Shown: positions 36,432-45,867, numbered from the stretch's first letter. The stretch is 64,000 nt of DNA from Sphingobacterium sp. lm-10 (GCF_023554555.1 NZ_JAMJWC010000003.1:1-64000); one strand, 5' to 3'. Numbers and translations: made by a program. Notes: generated by a model from the sequence alone, not told the origin.

Positions 36432-37436
36432 TTATTTTTTCCGATCGTGAATGTGATGTTCAATATCCTTGATGATAATCGAGATAAAATCTTCACCTGT
36501 CAGCTCCGACGCTTGTTGTAAAGCGCCAGGGCTAAATACGTTGATTTCCATGATTTTACTACCTACGATGTCGAGGCCTACCAAGTACATGCCGTCTTTG
36601 ACTAATTGATCTGCGACAAGTTTAACCACTTCTAAGGTTTTGTCGTCTATCTCCGCTGCATGCATGGTAGCTCCCTGATGCACATTACTGCGGATTTCAT
36701 TTTCGGGCTGTACCCTACGTACCGCGGCATATTTTCCATTCTTTTTGATGGGTTCGCCATTCAACAAGAAAAAGCGTAGGTCGCCCTTACTGGCTTCCGG
36801 CAAATATTCTTGCGCAATAATATATCCATCGCGCGCGATGGCTTCCACGGTTTGCTTCAAATTCTGAGCGCTTTCTTTATTGATTAGAAACACGTTCTTT
36901 CCGCCAGAACCTTTCAGTGGTTTTAGAATTATTTTGCTGTCGTTTTTGTCGAAGAAGTTTTGCACGTCCGCATAGTTCCGTGTCACAATGGTTTTCGGGC
37001 GGATACTTTCGTCAAAGTTTTCCAGATACAATTTGTTACTGGCGCGTGTGAGCGCTTCCGGATTGTTGATCACGAAGACACCCTGTTGCTGTGCCAATTC
37101 GGCAAATTGCAAGCCGGCAGCAGCAGCCCAAGGGCGAGAGATCATCTCATCTGCTGCATCGAAACGAAGCCATAGCACGTCGATCTGATTGAGGTTGACC
37201 AGGCTTTTTTCGGTTTCGCGCACCACATGAATTAAATCCGACTCGTCGTGGATACTTTCGTGCGGAGATACCTGCCGTGCATGGGCGCCCACTACAATCT
37301 CCGGATCATAGTAGAAATCGGCTAAGCCGATATAAAAAACTTCGTGTCCGCGCTCCAGCGCTTTTAATGCCAAAGAAGTGGTGGTGTAATAGGCCTCTTC
37401 TTTATGTGTCTGATTGATTACAAATGCTATTTTCAT
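36432..37436 (-). CDS. Glutathione-synthetase-like ATP-grasp ligase
   Basis: A 334-residue cytoplasmic ATP-grasp enzyme. The N-terminal MKIAFVINQTHKEEAYYTTT domain precedes TRASNKLYLENF, and the ATP loop ILKPLKGSGGKNVFLI near 181-196. The metal-binding segment VGLDIVGSKIMEINVFSPG near 294-312 is GshB-like. The family member in Bacteroidota is often called glutathione synthase, but glutathione itself has not been established there, so the amino-acid or peptide substrate is uncertain. The frame extends upstream from 37436, but ATG there gives the conserved start. The next upstream gene encodes a QEGLA peptidase. Confidence 0.82.
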   Translation of the reverse strand: MKIAFVINQTHKEEAYYTTTSLALKALERGHEVFYIGLADFYYDPEIVVGAHARQVSPHESIHDESDLIHVVRETEKSLVNLNQIDVLWLRFDAADEMISRPWAAAAGLQFAELAQQQGVFVINNPEALTRASNKLYLENFDESIRPKTIVTRNYADVQNFFDKNDSKIILKPLKGSGGKNVFLINKESAQNLKQTVEAIARDGYIIAQEYLPEASKGDLRFFLLNGEPIKKNGKYAAVRRVQPENEIRSNVHQGATMHAAEIDDKTLEVVKLVADQLVKDGMYLVGLDIVGSKIMEINVFSPGALQQASELTGEDFISIIIKDIEHHIHDRKK

Positions 37437-37508
37437 AGGGATAAGATGTCGTTGTTTAGGGATTATTTGCATCAATCATATGGTGCAAAATGAATTTATA
37501 TCATGTAA

Positions 37509-39338
37509 TTATTGAATCATTTTAAATATCCCAGAGCTCTTTCTAAGTGCCTCCAACTCATGGATATAGGGTTCTTCCAGATAGCGAGGATGCAAGGAAG
37601 GCGGTTTTATAATGCCTTTAAGCATAAGTTCCTGTATAATCGGGATGTATTCTTTTCTGATTTTGCCCATCATGAGCAACGTAATATCATTGCCCTCCTT
37701 AATATATTTTACCAGCTCGATTAAGCCTTGCAGGTATAGCGCATCTTTCGTTAATCCACCACTTCGGTATACGCGCATAGTCATCTGGAAAGCCGTTTCA
37801 TGGTCGAAACTGTATCGCTCTACCAGCATAGAGAAGGTATCTATGAATTTATTGCCAGCCACCATATGATGTACGGCAACTACGCGGCCTGCCAAGATCC
37901 TGAGCCGAGCATTGGTCAATTCGCCCACGAGGTACTCGGAGAGCACAGCCAATCCTTCTTGTAGTTTTTCATAGCCAGGCACACCTAACTTAAATAGGTT
38001 GAAAGGCTGTTGCTTACCGTTAAAATAGGTGACGATATGCGTACCAACCTCATGCTGTATTAGCGCCTGTGCTCGATTGCGCGGCAAGCTGTATTGCTTA
38101 CTAATATTGAGTACGCCCTGATTTACCATCACGCCGGAAATGTCGTCGCGGAGACGCACGGTTGTATTAAATTCGGGATGCTGTGATTTCAGATACTGAA
38201 TCTCCTTTTCGGCCATTGCCGCAAACTCCTTTGCCTGAATAATATCCTGCGAGTTGGTTCGTATGATTGTATCTTCTTCCGTGATGGTGAGTATCGCTTT
38301 GGCTTTATCCAATAAGCTTTCGGCCACATTACCAAAAATTTGCAGACTGCCGAGCATAAAACCTTCTTTGCCTCGGTCGCTCAGCATGGTCATCATGGCA
38401 TCCAGCTCGCGGCGCTTGTCGCGAAACAAATAAGCAATCGTTGGGTCGTACAAGTCTTCGATCCGAAGGTTGTACAGATTCCGTTTGATAATATCAGGAT
38501 CGATCGGCATGGGCCGGTATTGAAACACGGGAGCTTTCCGGAAATTGTCTTTTTTGAACTGCAGCCAGGCCTCGTGTGCGTTAACCGGTGTGATCAACAG
38601 CAGGAAGTCAAAACGCTGACTTTCCTTGGCCAACTGTTGATCGATCTCCCAGACTAGCGGAGCCAATTCACTTTGATGCGTGATTTTAAATTCAGTTGGC
38701 TTTGCAGTGGTATGAATACGGATAAATTCAAAAAATGTTCGGGATAGACTCTTCGAAAGTGTTTCCCGAAATTGTCGGAGCAAAATGGGTAAAATCTCGT
38801 GCTTCCCATACAGATAAGTGTCCTTCACTCGGATGCCGATGTACTGTACCTGGCTATTCTTTTTTTCTTTGAGATCGATGAGTGGTGCAGCATCTTCGGG
38901 GCCAGGGGATTTTGTGCTGGTGATCACTTCTGCCGATAGCGCAGTGCGTTCTGCGTGAATGTGCTTTAGTAAATATTGCGCTACAGACTGGATGTTTTTC
39001 CGCGTGATTAGCAAATCGATGTCATTGCGCTGCGTGGAAGGTGCCACCCATGCTTCTACGATTAGACATCCACCAAATTCTTCCACCAGCTTTTGCGCAA
39101 TCGGTTCCACCCATTGCTGAATAGGGAAAGTCGTATCATGAACTGCCAGATAGGCATATTCCGTTTTCACCAGCTCCGCCAACATGGGGTCTTCTTCTTC
39201 GCCCGCGCGATACACAAATAGGTAAGGAACAATCTTATTGAATACCAATTTGTTTTTCGTTGGCAACTTCACATGAAAGGGTGTCTTCGTGTGTATATCC
39301 TGTAAGATTCCCTCTAAAATGCTATTTTCGTTCTTCAT
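37509..39338 (-). CDS. QEGLA-motif (DUF1704) metallopeptidase
   Basis: A 609-residue protein annotated in many genomes as a flavohemoglobin expression-modulating QEGLA protein. The motif HEVGTHIVTYF (His429, Glu430, His434) and QEGLAVLSEY (460-469) match the DUF1704 domain, the same fold as the mammalian tubulin-tyrosine/glutamate carboxypeptidases (MATCAP). Residues 1-270 form a separate N-terminal domain. The frame extends 31 codons upstream, but ATG 39338 is the family-like start and overlaps the N-formylglutamate amidohydrolase gene by 17 bp. The substrate in bacteria is unknown; a C-terminal carboxypeptidase role is inferred. Confidence 0.87.
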   Translation of the reverse strand: MKNENSILEGILQDIHTKTPFHVKLPTKNKLVFNKIVPYLFVYRAGEEEDPMLAELVKTEYAYLAVHDTTFPIQQWVEPIAQKLVEEFGGCLIVEAWVAPSTQRNDIDLLITRKNIQSVAQYLLKHIHAERTALSAEVITSTKSPGPEDAAPLIDLKEKKNSQVQYIGIRVKDTYLYGKHEILPILLRQFRETLSKSLSRTFFEFIRIHTTAKPTEFKITHQSELAPLVWEIDQQLAKESQRFDFLLLITPVNAHEAWLQFKKDNFRKAPVFQYRPMPIDPDIIKRNLYNLRIEDLYDPTIAYLFRDKRRELDAMMTMLSDRGKEGFMLGSLQIFGNVAESLLDKAKAILTITEEDTIIRTNSQDIIQAKEFAAMAEKEIQYLKSQHPEFNTTVRLRDDISGVMVNQGVLNISKQYSLPRNRAQALIQHEVGTHIVTYFNGKQQPFNLFKLGVPGYEKLQEGLAVLSEYLVGELTNARLRILAGRVVAVHHMVAGNKFIDTFSMLVERYSFDHETAFQMTMRVYRSGGLTKDALYLQGLIELVKYIKEGNDITLLMMGKIRKEYIPIIQELMLKGIIKPPSLHPRYLEEPYIHELEALRKSSGIFKMIQ

Positions 39339-40104
39339 CGGCAAAATAATCGTGTAACATATCCTTTGTATGTAGCAATAGCTGCTTGTAACTTTGCAAT
39401 TTTTCCGGATAGATTTGTCCGGTCCATTCATCCATAAAATCCTTACGGAACTCTATGGATAAGACACAGCCATACGCGCCATACCGATCAGTAATGTATT
39501 TGGAAAGATAGCCTCCGTTGAATTTGATGTTTTCCCGAATATCTACCGGGGGTAAACCCACTTCTTGCTGACGGACCGAACTAATAAAAGCGTCAATCAG
39601 CTCGCGCCATTTCGGATTGTTGTGAGCAGTACCTAAGTTTATTTCTGGGTTTTTATCCTTATCTACCTCTTCAAAACGATCATTACGCTTCGCATTATAG
39701 CTGTGAATGTCATAGATCACAAAGTAGCCGTATTGCTGTATGGTCGCCTGAATGAGTTCGTCGATCTGCGCATACATGGCATCGTGCGTTTCATAAAGCG
39801 TATTGATGAGGTCAGTGGGCAGCTCTTTGTCCCAGACGGAGATACCCCAGGCTTGTTCGGGTTGGAGATAGACAGCATCTTTGCGAATACGATTGAGATC
39901 CAGCTGAAAGCGGGACGTAGCCGATATAAATCTATTAAAAGGCAATTCTGCCAAGCTGCCCGTCTGCGGATCTTCTTCGCGTAACCGCGTATCTTCGTCT
40001 GAAATTAAATAGGGAAGGAGTGCCTCATCCACATGATGTCCGTCGTGTATTGCAAATGCCCAGAAGGGACTACTCGTTTTTTCGATCAGGTGTTTGTATT
40101 CCAT
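39322..40104 (-). CDS. N-formylglutamate amidohydrolase-family hydrolase
   Basis: A 260-residue protein of the FGase family (PF05013 type). The N-terminal SPFWAFAIHDGHHVDEALLP has the metal ligand His, and VIYDIHSYN near 133 and SIEFRKDFMDEW near 219 carry further conserved residues. The family removes a formyl or similar acyl group from an N-acyl amino acid, but some members are peptide or cyclic-peptide hydrolases. It is the first gene of a unit with the DUF1704 peptidase and the ATP-grasp ligase. True N-formylglutamate activity is not implied without histidine-utilisation genes nearby. Confidence 0.82.
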   Translation of the reverse strand: MEYKHLIEKTSSPFWAFAIHDGHHVDEALLPYLISDEDTRLREEDPQTGSLAELPFNRFISATSRFQLDLNRIRKDAVYLQPEQAWGISVWDKELPTDLINTLYETHDAMYAQIDELIQATIQQYGYFVIYDIHSYNAKRNDRFEEVDKDKNPEINLGTAHNNPKWRELIDAFISSVRQQEVGLPPVDIRENIKFNGGYLSKYITDRYGAYGCVLSIEFRKDFMDEWTGQIYPEKLQSYKQLLLHTKDMLHDYFADEERK

Positions 40105-40535
40105 CAGTCTATGTTTTTGGTTTTAGGTCTGCGAACCTAATTCGTTTTATTAACTGATGAGTGGGCAAAAAGTTTGGTTTTGCCGAGCTGTACGCCACTT
40201 GAAACTTAAAAAACTGTAATGCAGTTTCGCTCACCACAGCAATCTCTATTTTCCTGCTAATTATCTCTATAACTCTTTAAGGGAGCAACTTATTCCACAA
40301 CACTATAGGTATCTAATGATAATCTCAGAGTTTAACTATCTACTTGATTGATTCTAAGGTTTTTAATTCTTCATTGCAAGAAGTAATGGTGGTCGGTATT
40401 TTACAATATATGGGAATTTTGAGCACTACTATTTAAATAAGAATATTTTATCGTTAAACTAGAAATGATTGACCATATAATAATTATTAGAATAATAATT
40501 AATTTTAAAGAAAAAATAGCTAAATTGTGTTTTGT
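40105..40535. other. AT-rich interval before the peptide-export operon
   Basis: About 430 bp without a gene. Very AT-rich near 40440-40530. I found no clear TAnnTTTG promoter for the HlyD gene and no second double-glycine precursor in any of the six frames. Confidence 0.45.
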
Positions 40536-41639
40536 ATGGAAAAAAGTGGCAAATCTCCTAAATTGCAAGTGATATACATTACATTGCTTTTTTTTCTCTT
40601 GTTGGCGTCAATTGCACTCCCTATTATACAGATTCCCATATCTGTATCTGCAAGAGGTGTTATAAGACCGCAACAAGAGAGTACTAATCTAATCTCCATG
40701 GTAAGTGGAAGAGTGGTCGATTCCAGAATAGTAAAAAATAACCAACACATTAGAAAATATGACACATTATTAGTTATTACTTCTGATGCGCTACATAGTA
40801 AATATCAATACCAAGAACAGCAGAAACAAGATTACCGAAGTCAATTATCTGATTTGAAATTATTGACTACTGGTGTGGAAAGTGGATTGAAAACAGGGCA
40901 ATATCAAATGGAATTATCTGCTTGGAAAGAAAAGCTAGGAGAAATACAAACACAACTTGCTCTCTCTGATAAAGAATTAAAACGTAATCAGCAATTGTTT
41001 GAGATCGGAATTTTGCCTCTAGCAGAGTTTGATAAAAGTGTGCACCTTCATGAACAATTGACCATTCAGAAAAAAGTTGCTAGAGAGCAACAGATGGCAC
41101 TATGGCAAAGTCAAAAGCTTGATATGGAGCGCCAACTTCGTACAATATCAAATGACATACATCAACTCAATATTGAGTCCTCGAATCATATACTTACTGC
41201 ACCAATGGATGGCAGAATTATCGATTTCTCTGGATTACAGTCAGGTAATTATATTGTGCAGGGCCAACAGGTCGCGACAATCTCGCCTGTAGAGGGATTA
41301 TTGGCTGAATGCATGGTTCCGCCAACATCCATAGGTTTTATACATGTAGATCAACAGGTCAAGTTTCAACTAGATACTTATAACTACAATCAATGGGGGC
41401 TAGCTACTGGTAAAGTGATTGACGTCGATCAGCAAATCCGGATCAATGAGCACACGGGTGAATCTTTTTTTTTGGTGCGATGTAGTATAGATCAAACTTT
41501 CTTAGCACTGAAAAATGGTTATCACGGCGATATTACGAAAGGGCTAACTTATACAGCCCGGTTTTACTTAACTGACCGCACCCTGTGGCAATTGCTCTTT
41601 GATAAGGCAGATGATTGGTTTAACCCAAATTTTCTATAA
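40536..41639 (+). CDS. HlyD-type membrane fusion protein of a peptide exporter
   Basis: A 367-residue periplasmic adaptor with one N-terminal transmembrane helix (about 14-37). ARGVIRPQQ leads into a lipoyl/barrel-sandwich hybrid (SGRVVDSRIVKNNQHIRKYD and the matching ILTAPMDGRIIDFSGLQSGNYI). A coiled-coil hairpin of about 130 residues lies between. It links the inner-membrane ABC exporter and the outer-membrane channel encoded downstream. The frame is open from GTG 40527; ATG 40536 is preferred. First gene of the exporter operon. Confidence 0.92.
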   Translation: MEKSGKSPKLQVIYITLLFFLLLASIALPIIQIPISVSARGVIRPQQESTNLISMVSGRVVDSRIVKNNQHIRKYDTLLVITSDALHSKYQYQEQQKQDYRSQLSDLKLLTTGVESGLKTGQYQMELSAWKEKLGEIQTQLALSDKELKRNQQLFEIGILPLAEFDKSVHLHEQLTIQKKVAREQQMALWQSQKLDMERQLRTISNDIHQLNIESSNHILTAPMDGRIIDFSGLQSGNYIVQGQQVATISPVEGLLAECMVPPTSIGFIHVDQQVKFQLDTYNYNQWGLATGKVIDVDQQIRINEHTGESFFLVRCSIDQTFLALKNGYHGDITKGLTYTARFYLTDRTLWQLLFDKADDWFNPNFL

Positions 41640-41663
41640 ACTATAGCATAAAGATTGAAAAAG

Positions 41664-43829
41664 ATGAATACACCAAAAATAAATGTCAAACAACATGACA
41701 TGAGAGATTGTGGTGCTGCTTGTTTATCCTCGATAGGAGGATATTATGGATTACAACTTCCTATTGCGAAGATCAGGCAATATTGCCATACGGATACCCG
41801 AGGTACAAACATTCTGGGTCTGACCGAAGGATTGGCGAAAATGGGATTTCTTGCAAAAGGTGTTCGCGGTAAGGAAGAAGCCCTAGCACAAATTCCGTTA
41901 CCAGCAATTGCACATATTGTCATTAAAGATCAGTTACAGCATTTTGTGGTTATCTATAAAGTCGATAAGCAACACATCACGGTGATGGATCCTGGAGTTG
42001 GTAAGATGGAAAAATACAATTGGGAATCATTTAAAAAAGTATGGACTGGTGTACTTGTTTTGTTGGAGCCCAACGAGTACTTCGAAAAGCGAAATGAGCA
42101 TGTTAACAATATGGTGCGCTTCTGGCAACTAATACAGCCGCATCGCTCAGTAGTTTTTCAGGCTTTAGTAGGAGCCATGGTATATACTTTATTGGGCTTG
42201 TCTTCGGCTATATATATCGAGAAAATAACGGATTATGTGTTGATTGATGGTAATTTGAGATTATTAAATCTGCTCTCGGTAGGTATGATCATAATTTTGA
42301 TCTTTCAAATTTTTTTAAGCATTGTGAAGAGCATATTGGTATTGCAGACAGGTCAACGAATTGATCGACATCTAATTTTAGGTTATTACAAGCACCTGTT
42401 TAGTCTTCCGCAACGTTTTTTTGATACCATGAAAGTTGGAGAAATTATATCCCGAGTAAATGATGCAGTGAAAATAAGAACCTTTATCAATGATGTATCT
42501 ATACAGATTGTCGTTAACATCTTTATTGTACTGTTCTCCTTTGCACTAATGTTTACGTATTATTGGAAACTCGCGCTGGTTGTAGCGTTGGTCATTCCAT
42601 TGTATTTGGGCGTCTACTGGATTAGCAATCGCTTGAATAAAAAGGTGGAACGCAGACTCATGGAAGAAGGTGCCGACTTGGAAGCCCACCTAGTCGAATC
42701 GCTTACAGCAGCGAAAACCATTAAGCTTTTTGGTGTGGAAACCTTCGCCAATAATAAGACAGATCAGCGATTCAGTATTTTACTAAAAACTATTTATCGA
42801 TCGGTGATGAACGGGATTTTCTCTGGAAATGCTTCGGAATTTCTGTCTCGCATATTTACCATTGTACTTTTGTGGGTAGGATCGAAGTATGTGATTGAGC
42901 GTGTCATTACACCAGGAGAGCTTCTTTCTTTCTACGCCTTAATCGGTTATTTTACAAGTCCGGTTTCCCAGCTCATTGGCATGAATAAGAGTGTACAAAA
43001 TGCGTTAATAGCATCAGATCGTTTATTCGAAATCATGGATTTAGAGCGAGAAGAACTGACCGATAAAATGGATCTTAAACCTGAACAGATTGGAAACATA
43101 CAGTTCGACAAAGTATCATTCAGCTATGGATCGCGGGCAAAAATATTCACTGACTTCAGTTGCGAATTTGAAATAGGTAAAATGACAGCCATTGTAGGTG
43201 AAAGTGGTTCTGGGAAAACTACGTTGGTAACCTTGATACAAAACCTATATACGTTGCAAAGCGGAAAAATTCAGATTGGGGAGTATGATATTAGCTATGT
43301 TTCGAATTATTCCCTACGACATCTTATATCTACCGTTCCGCAAGAAATTGAGTTATTTTCTGGGAATGTTATAGAAAATATCGCTTTAGGAGAAGAGTTC
43401 CCAGACATGCAACGTATCATTATGATCACGAAACAGCTCGATATACTTGGGTTTATAGATAAACTACCAGAAGGTTTTCAGACTTATTTAGGGGAAAATG
43501 GAACACTATTGTCTGGTGGACAAAAGCAACGGATTGCTATTGCTCGTGCTATCTATCGCAATCCGGAGATTTTGGTTTTAGACGAAGCAACATCCTCTTT
43601 GGATTCTGAATCAGAGATTGTTATACAAAATACCTTCAAATTGTTGAAAGAAATGGGGAAGACACTTATAATCATTGCCCACAGACTCAGTAGTATAGCG
43701 CATGCCGATAAAATTATGGTACTAAAGGATGGGAGAATAATCGAAGAGGGTGCACATCAGCTATTACTCGATCAAAAAAAATCCTACTATAGAAAACTAT
43801 GGAGCAAACAAAGCCAGGTGTTGTCGTGA
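41664..43829 (+). CDS. Peptidase-C39 ABC exporter (PCAT)
   Basis: A 721-residue transporter that both cuts and exports double-glycine peptides. The cytoplasmic C39 peptidase domain (1-130) has the catalytic cysteine Cys16 in QHDMRDCGAACL, a histidine in QHFVVIYKV and an aspartate in VMDPGVGKM. Six transmembrane helices span about 155-440. The nucleotide-binding domain carries Walker A IVGESGSGKTTL, signature LSGGQKQR, Walker B ILVLDEATSSLD and the H-loop AHRLSS. The mature-peptide substrate is very likely the precursor at 45656. The frame is open from TTG 41655. Confidence 0.95.
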   Translation: MNTPKINVKQHDMRDCGAACLSSIGGYYGLQLPIAKIRQYCHTDTRGTNILGLTEGLAKMGFLAKGVRGKEEALAQIPLPAIAHIVIKDQLQHFVVIYKVDKQHITVMDPGVGKMEKYNWESFKKVWTGVLVLLEPNEYFEKRNEHVNNMVRFWQLIQPHRSVVFQALVGAMVYTLLGLSSAIYIEKITDYVLIDGNLRLLNLLSVGMIIILIFQIFLSIVKSILVLQTGQRIDRHLILGYYKHLFSLPQRFFDTMKVGEIISRVNDAVKIRTFINDVSIQIVVNIFIVLFSFALMFTYYWKLALVVALVIPLYLGVYWISNRLNKKVERRLMEEGADLEAHLVESLTAAKTIKLFGVETFANNKTDQRFSILLKTIYRSVMNGIFSGNASEFLSRIFTIVLLWVGSKYVIERVITPGELLSFYALIGYFTSPVSQLIGMNKSVQNALIASDRLFEIMDLEREELTDKMDLKPEQIGNIQFDKVSFSYGSRAKIFTDFSCEFEIGKMTAIVGESGSGKTTLVTLIQNLYTLQSGKIQIGEYDISYVSNYSLRHLISTVPQEIELFSGNVIENIALGEEFPDMQRIIMITKQLDILGFIDKLPEGFQTYLGENGTLLSGGQKQRIAIARAIYRNPEILVLDEATSSLDSESEIVIQNTFKLLKEMGKTLIIIAHRLSSIAHADKIMVLKDGRIIEEGAHQLLLDQKKSYYRKLWSKQSQVLS

Positions 43830-43843
43830 GTGTAGCCAATAAA

Positions 43844-45199
43844 ATGGCTTCTATTAAATCTTCGAAGAAGACGGTTAATGTACTGTACGTGATTTTATTT
43901 CTTTTGTGCACCGCTCAACAAAATGCTTTTTCGCAGGAACGATGGAATTTGCAGCGATGTATCGATTCTGCATTACTCCGAAATTTGGATTTAGCAAAAC
44001 AAGAGAGAGAAATTGAACTAAAAAAATATGAATTACAAATAGCGAAGCGCGAACGTCTGCCTATGGTGCAGGGATATGGTAATCTTTACGCGAATTTTGG
44101 ACGTGCGCAAGATGTTTTTGGAAATATACAAAGGAATGATAACCTGAATAGCAATATGGGCATTACTGCAGAGATTATGCTATACAATTTTGATAGGTTA
44201 CGTAATCAGGCTCGTCAAGCCGCAGTAGGTGTAGATAGGGAGGTTTTAGAAAAAGAAATTCTGGATAGGGAGTTGACAATGAGGGTAGTAGAAGCATACT
44301 TTTATCTGTTGATGCAAATTGCATTGGTTGACTCTAGAGATTCAGCCGTAATGTTTTCCCAACATTTGTACGAACGTGCAGAAAAAACCACGCAAATTGG
44401 TACCACATCCGCAAGTGAGTTACATGAAGCTAAAGCGAATCTAGCTCGAGAGAAGCAGCAATTGCAGCGAGTGATCATGGATTGCGAGCTTGCTCAATTA
44501 CAGCTTATACAATTGTTGCAAATAGAAGATCACAACCATATACTATTTCTTCCGGACGAACTTGACTTTGGCGTCGGATGGGAGATTTCTTCTTTGGAGG
44601 ATCTTGTATTACAATCATATCAAAAACAACCTAGTGCTAGGAGGTATGTGATATGGCAACAAGATTTGAAGCTTCAGGAGCAAGTAATCAAGGCGGGGCT
44701 TTATCCCACCGTGACAGGCGCGGCGACATTAGGCACATTATATTTTAATGCTTTTCGGCAATTGATGACGGATCCATTCTTTTTTCAAACTCGGAACAAT
44801 TTTGCTCAGCAACTGGTGTTAAATCTTTCCATACCGATATTTGATCGGGGCAGAACTCGCAGTCAATTACGACAATTGCATGTGCGAGAAAGTCAGCTAC
44901 GTATTGAAAATGATATCGAGCGTCTCTTAATACGTCAGCAAATCGAGAAAATATACTTGGACTATAAAACAAACTATCAAAATAAGACCTATGCGGAGGA
45001 GGCTAGAAATGATACACAAAAGGCTTTAGAGTTTGCAAGAACAAGTTTTACAGCAGGGCAGATTAGTATATACGAATTGAATACAAGTCGACAAAATTTT
45101 ATTGAGGCAGAAAGTGAATTGTTAAAGGCTAGGTATAGTATGCTTTTTAGCCTTAAAATGTTGCAATACCAAGTGAATGATACCTATATGCCATTTTGA
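43844..45199 (+). CDS. TolC-family outer-membrane efflux channel
   Basis: A 451-residue outer-membrane protein of the exporter. Signal peptide: MASIKSSKKT... to about residue 31 (AFSQ). WNLQRCIDSALLRNLDLAKQ is the TolC-family N-terminal motif. Two helical hairpin repeats (about 35-230 and 235-440) form the barrel and tunnel. The frame is open from 43799, overlapping the ABC gene, but Met at 43844 gives a proper signal peptide and is 14 bp after the ABC stop. It completes a type I tripartite exporter. Confidence 0.92.
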   Translation: MASIKSSKKTVNVLYVILFLLCTAQQNAFSQERWNLQRCIDSALLRNLDLAKQEREIELKKYELQIAKRERLPMVQGYGNLYANFGRAQDVFGNIQRNDNLNSNMGITAEIMLYNFDRLRNQARQAAVGVDREVLEKEILDRELTMRVVEAYFYLLMQIALVDSRDSAVMFSQHLYERAEKTTQIGTTSASELHEAKANLAREKQQLQRVIMDCELAQLQLIQLLQIEDHNHILFLPDELDFGVGWEISSLEDLVLQSYQKQPSARRYVIWQQDLKLQEQVIKAGLYPTVTGAATLGTLYFNAFRQLMTDPFFFQTRNNFAQQLVLNLSIPIFDRGRTRSQLRQLHVRESQLRIENDIERLLIRQQIEKIYLDYKTNYQNKTYAEEARNDTQKALEFARTSFTAGQISIYELNTSRQNFIEAESELLKARYSMLFSLKMLQYQVNDTYMPF

Positions 45200-45249
45200 T
45201 TTTTTAATAAGACATGATATAAATAGAATTTTGAACAAAACGTAGGGCT

Positions 45250-45567
45250 ATGCAGTTATTTAAATACATAGAACGTATTAATCTGATCGATAAATTGATA
45301 CGACAACGTCGCACAGGAACACCCGCTGTACTAGCGCGTAGACTAGGGATATCTGTATCTCGACTATACGCTATCTTGGATCAATTGAAGTGTCGTGGTG
45401 CACCGATACGTTACTGTAGGGATACTAGTACTTATTTTTATGAAGAGGAGTTTGCCATTTCTATTACCATTACATTAGAACAATTAAAAGAGCCGGTCGT
45501 TCGTAAAATATCAGGTGGATATGCTCTTTTTACTAATTTTTTTGCCACTACTTTTTTTGTGGAGTGA
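45250..45567 (+). CDS. Small helix-turn-helix protein beside the bacteriocin-like gene
   Basis: A 105-residue protein. Residues 15-60 (LIRQRRTGTPAVLARRLGISVSRLYAILDQL, AILDQLKCRGAPI) form an HTH of the DeoR/HTH_11 type, with a positive recognition helix. The C-terminal part, including YFYEEEFAISITITLEQ, has beta-strand character. It sits between the exporter genes and the precursor peptide, and may regulate the latter, whose promoter lies in the end of this gene and the DNA after it. No DNA-binding target is known. Confidence 0.72.
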   Translation: MQLFKYIERINLIDKLIRQRRTGTPAVLARRLGISVSRLYAILDQLKCRGAPIRYCRDTSTYFYEEEFAISITITLEQLKEPVVRKISGGYALFTNFFATTFFVE

Positions 45568-45587
45568 GTACAGCTAATTTAGTATTG
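45556..45587 (+). promoter_or_regulatory. Candidate promoter of the double-glycine precursor
   Basis: TTTG (45556-45559), a 20-bp spacer and TAGTATTG (45580-45587) match the Bacteroidota consensus with one mismatch in the -7. It overlaps the last codons of the HTH gene and allows independent expression of the precursor. Confidence 0.5.
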
Positions 45588-45655
45588 TTGATCAACGACA
45601 GCGAAATCCGAAAAGCTGAAATAGAGTAGGAAAATAATTTAAACAAATTATTATT

Positions 45656-45799
45656 ATGAAAACTTTAGATGTAACAAAATTAGGTGTCCAAGAGCTAAAT
45701 GAAAAAGAGATGGCTAACATTGATGGGGGCATTTGGCCTTTGCTAGTTGTGGCTGCAGTTGCGTATTTCTTGACATCAGACGAGCGTCAAGAAAATTAA
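45656..45799 (+). CDS. Double-glycine-leader bacteriocin-like precursor peptide
   Basis: A 47-residue peptide found by reading the gap between the HTH gene and Lgt. Leader residues 1-25 end LNEKEMANIDGG, the pattern of ComC/bacteriocin leaders cleaved by C39 peptidases after Gly-Gly. The predicted mature part, IWPLLVVAAVAYFLTSDERQEN, is 22 residues: a hydrophobic helix followed by a charged tail. It has no cysteine. The exporter with a C39 domain is encoded just upstream. A hairpin follows the stop codon. Activity as a bacteriocin, a signal or a self-acting peptide is inferred from the leader and neighbours. Confidence 0.87.
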   Translation: MKTLDVTKLGVQELNEKEMANIDGGIWPLLVVAAVAYFLTSDERQEN

Positions 45800-45805
45800 A
45801 ATCCA

Positions 45806-45845
45806 CCGGTACTTTGATATGTCAACTTCATAACCAAAGTACCGG
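45806..45845 (+). terminator. Hairpin between precursor peptide and lgt homologue
   Basis: An 11-bp perfect stem, CCGGTACTTTG (45806-45816) with CAAAGTACCGG (45835-45845), and an 18-base loop. There is only a weak T-rich tail, so it may be a partial terminator or an mRNA 3' stabiliser for the precursor. Confidence 0.6.
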
Positions 45846-45867
45846 ATATTTCTACCTAGCTAAATTA

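Noticed and set aside
40386..40436. Small ORF in the AT-rich interval before the exporter operon
   Set aside because: 16 codons without a double-glycine leader.
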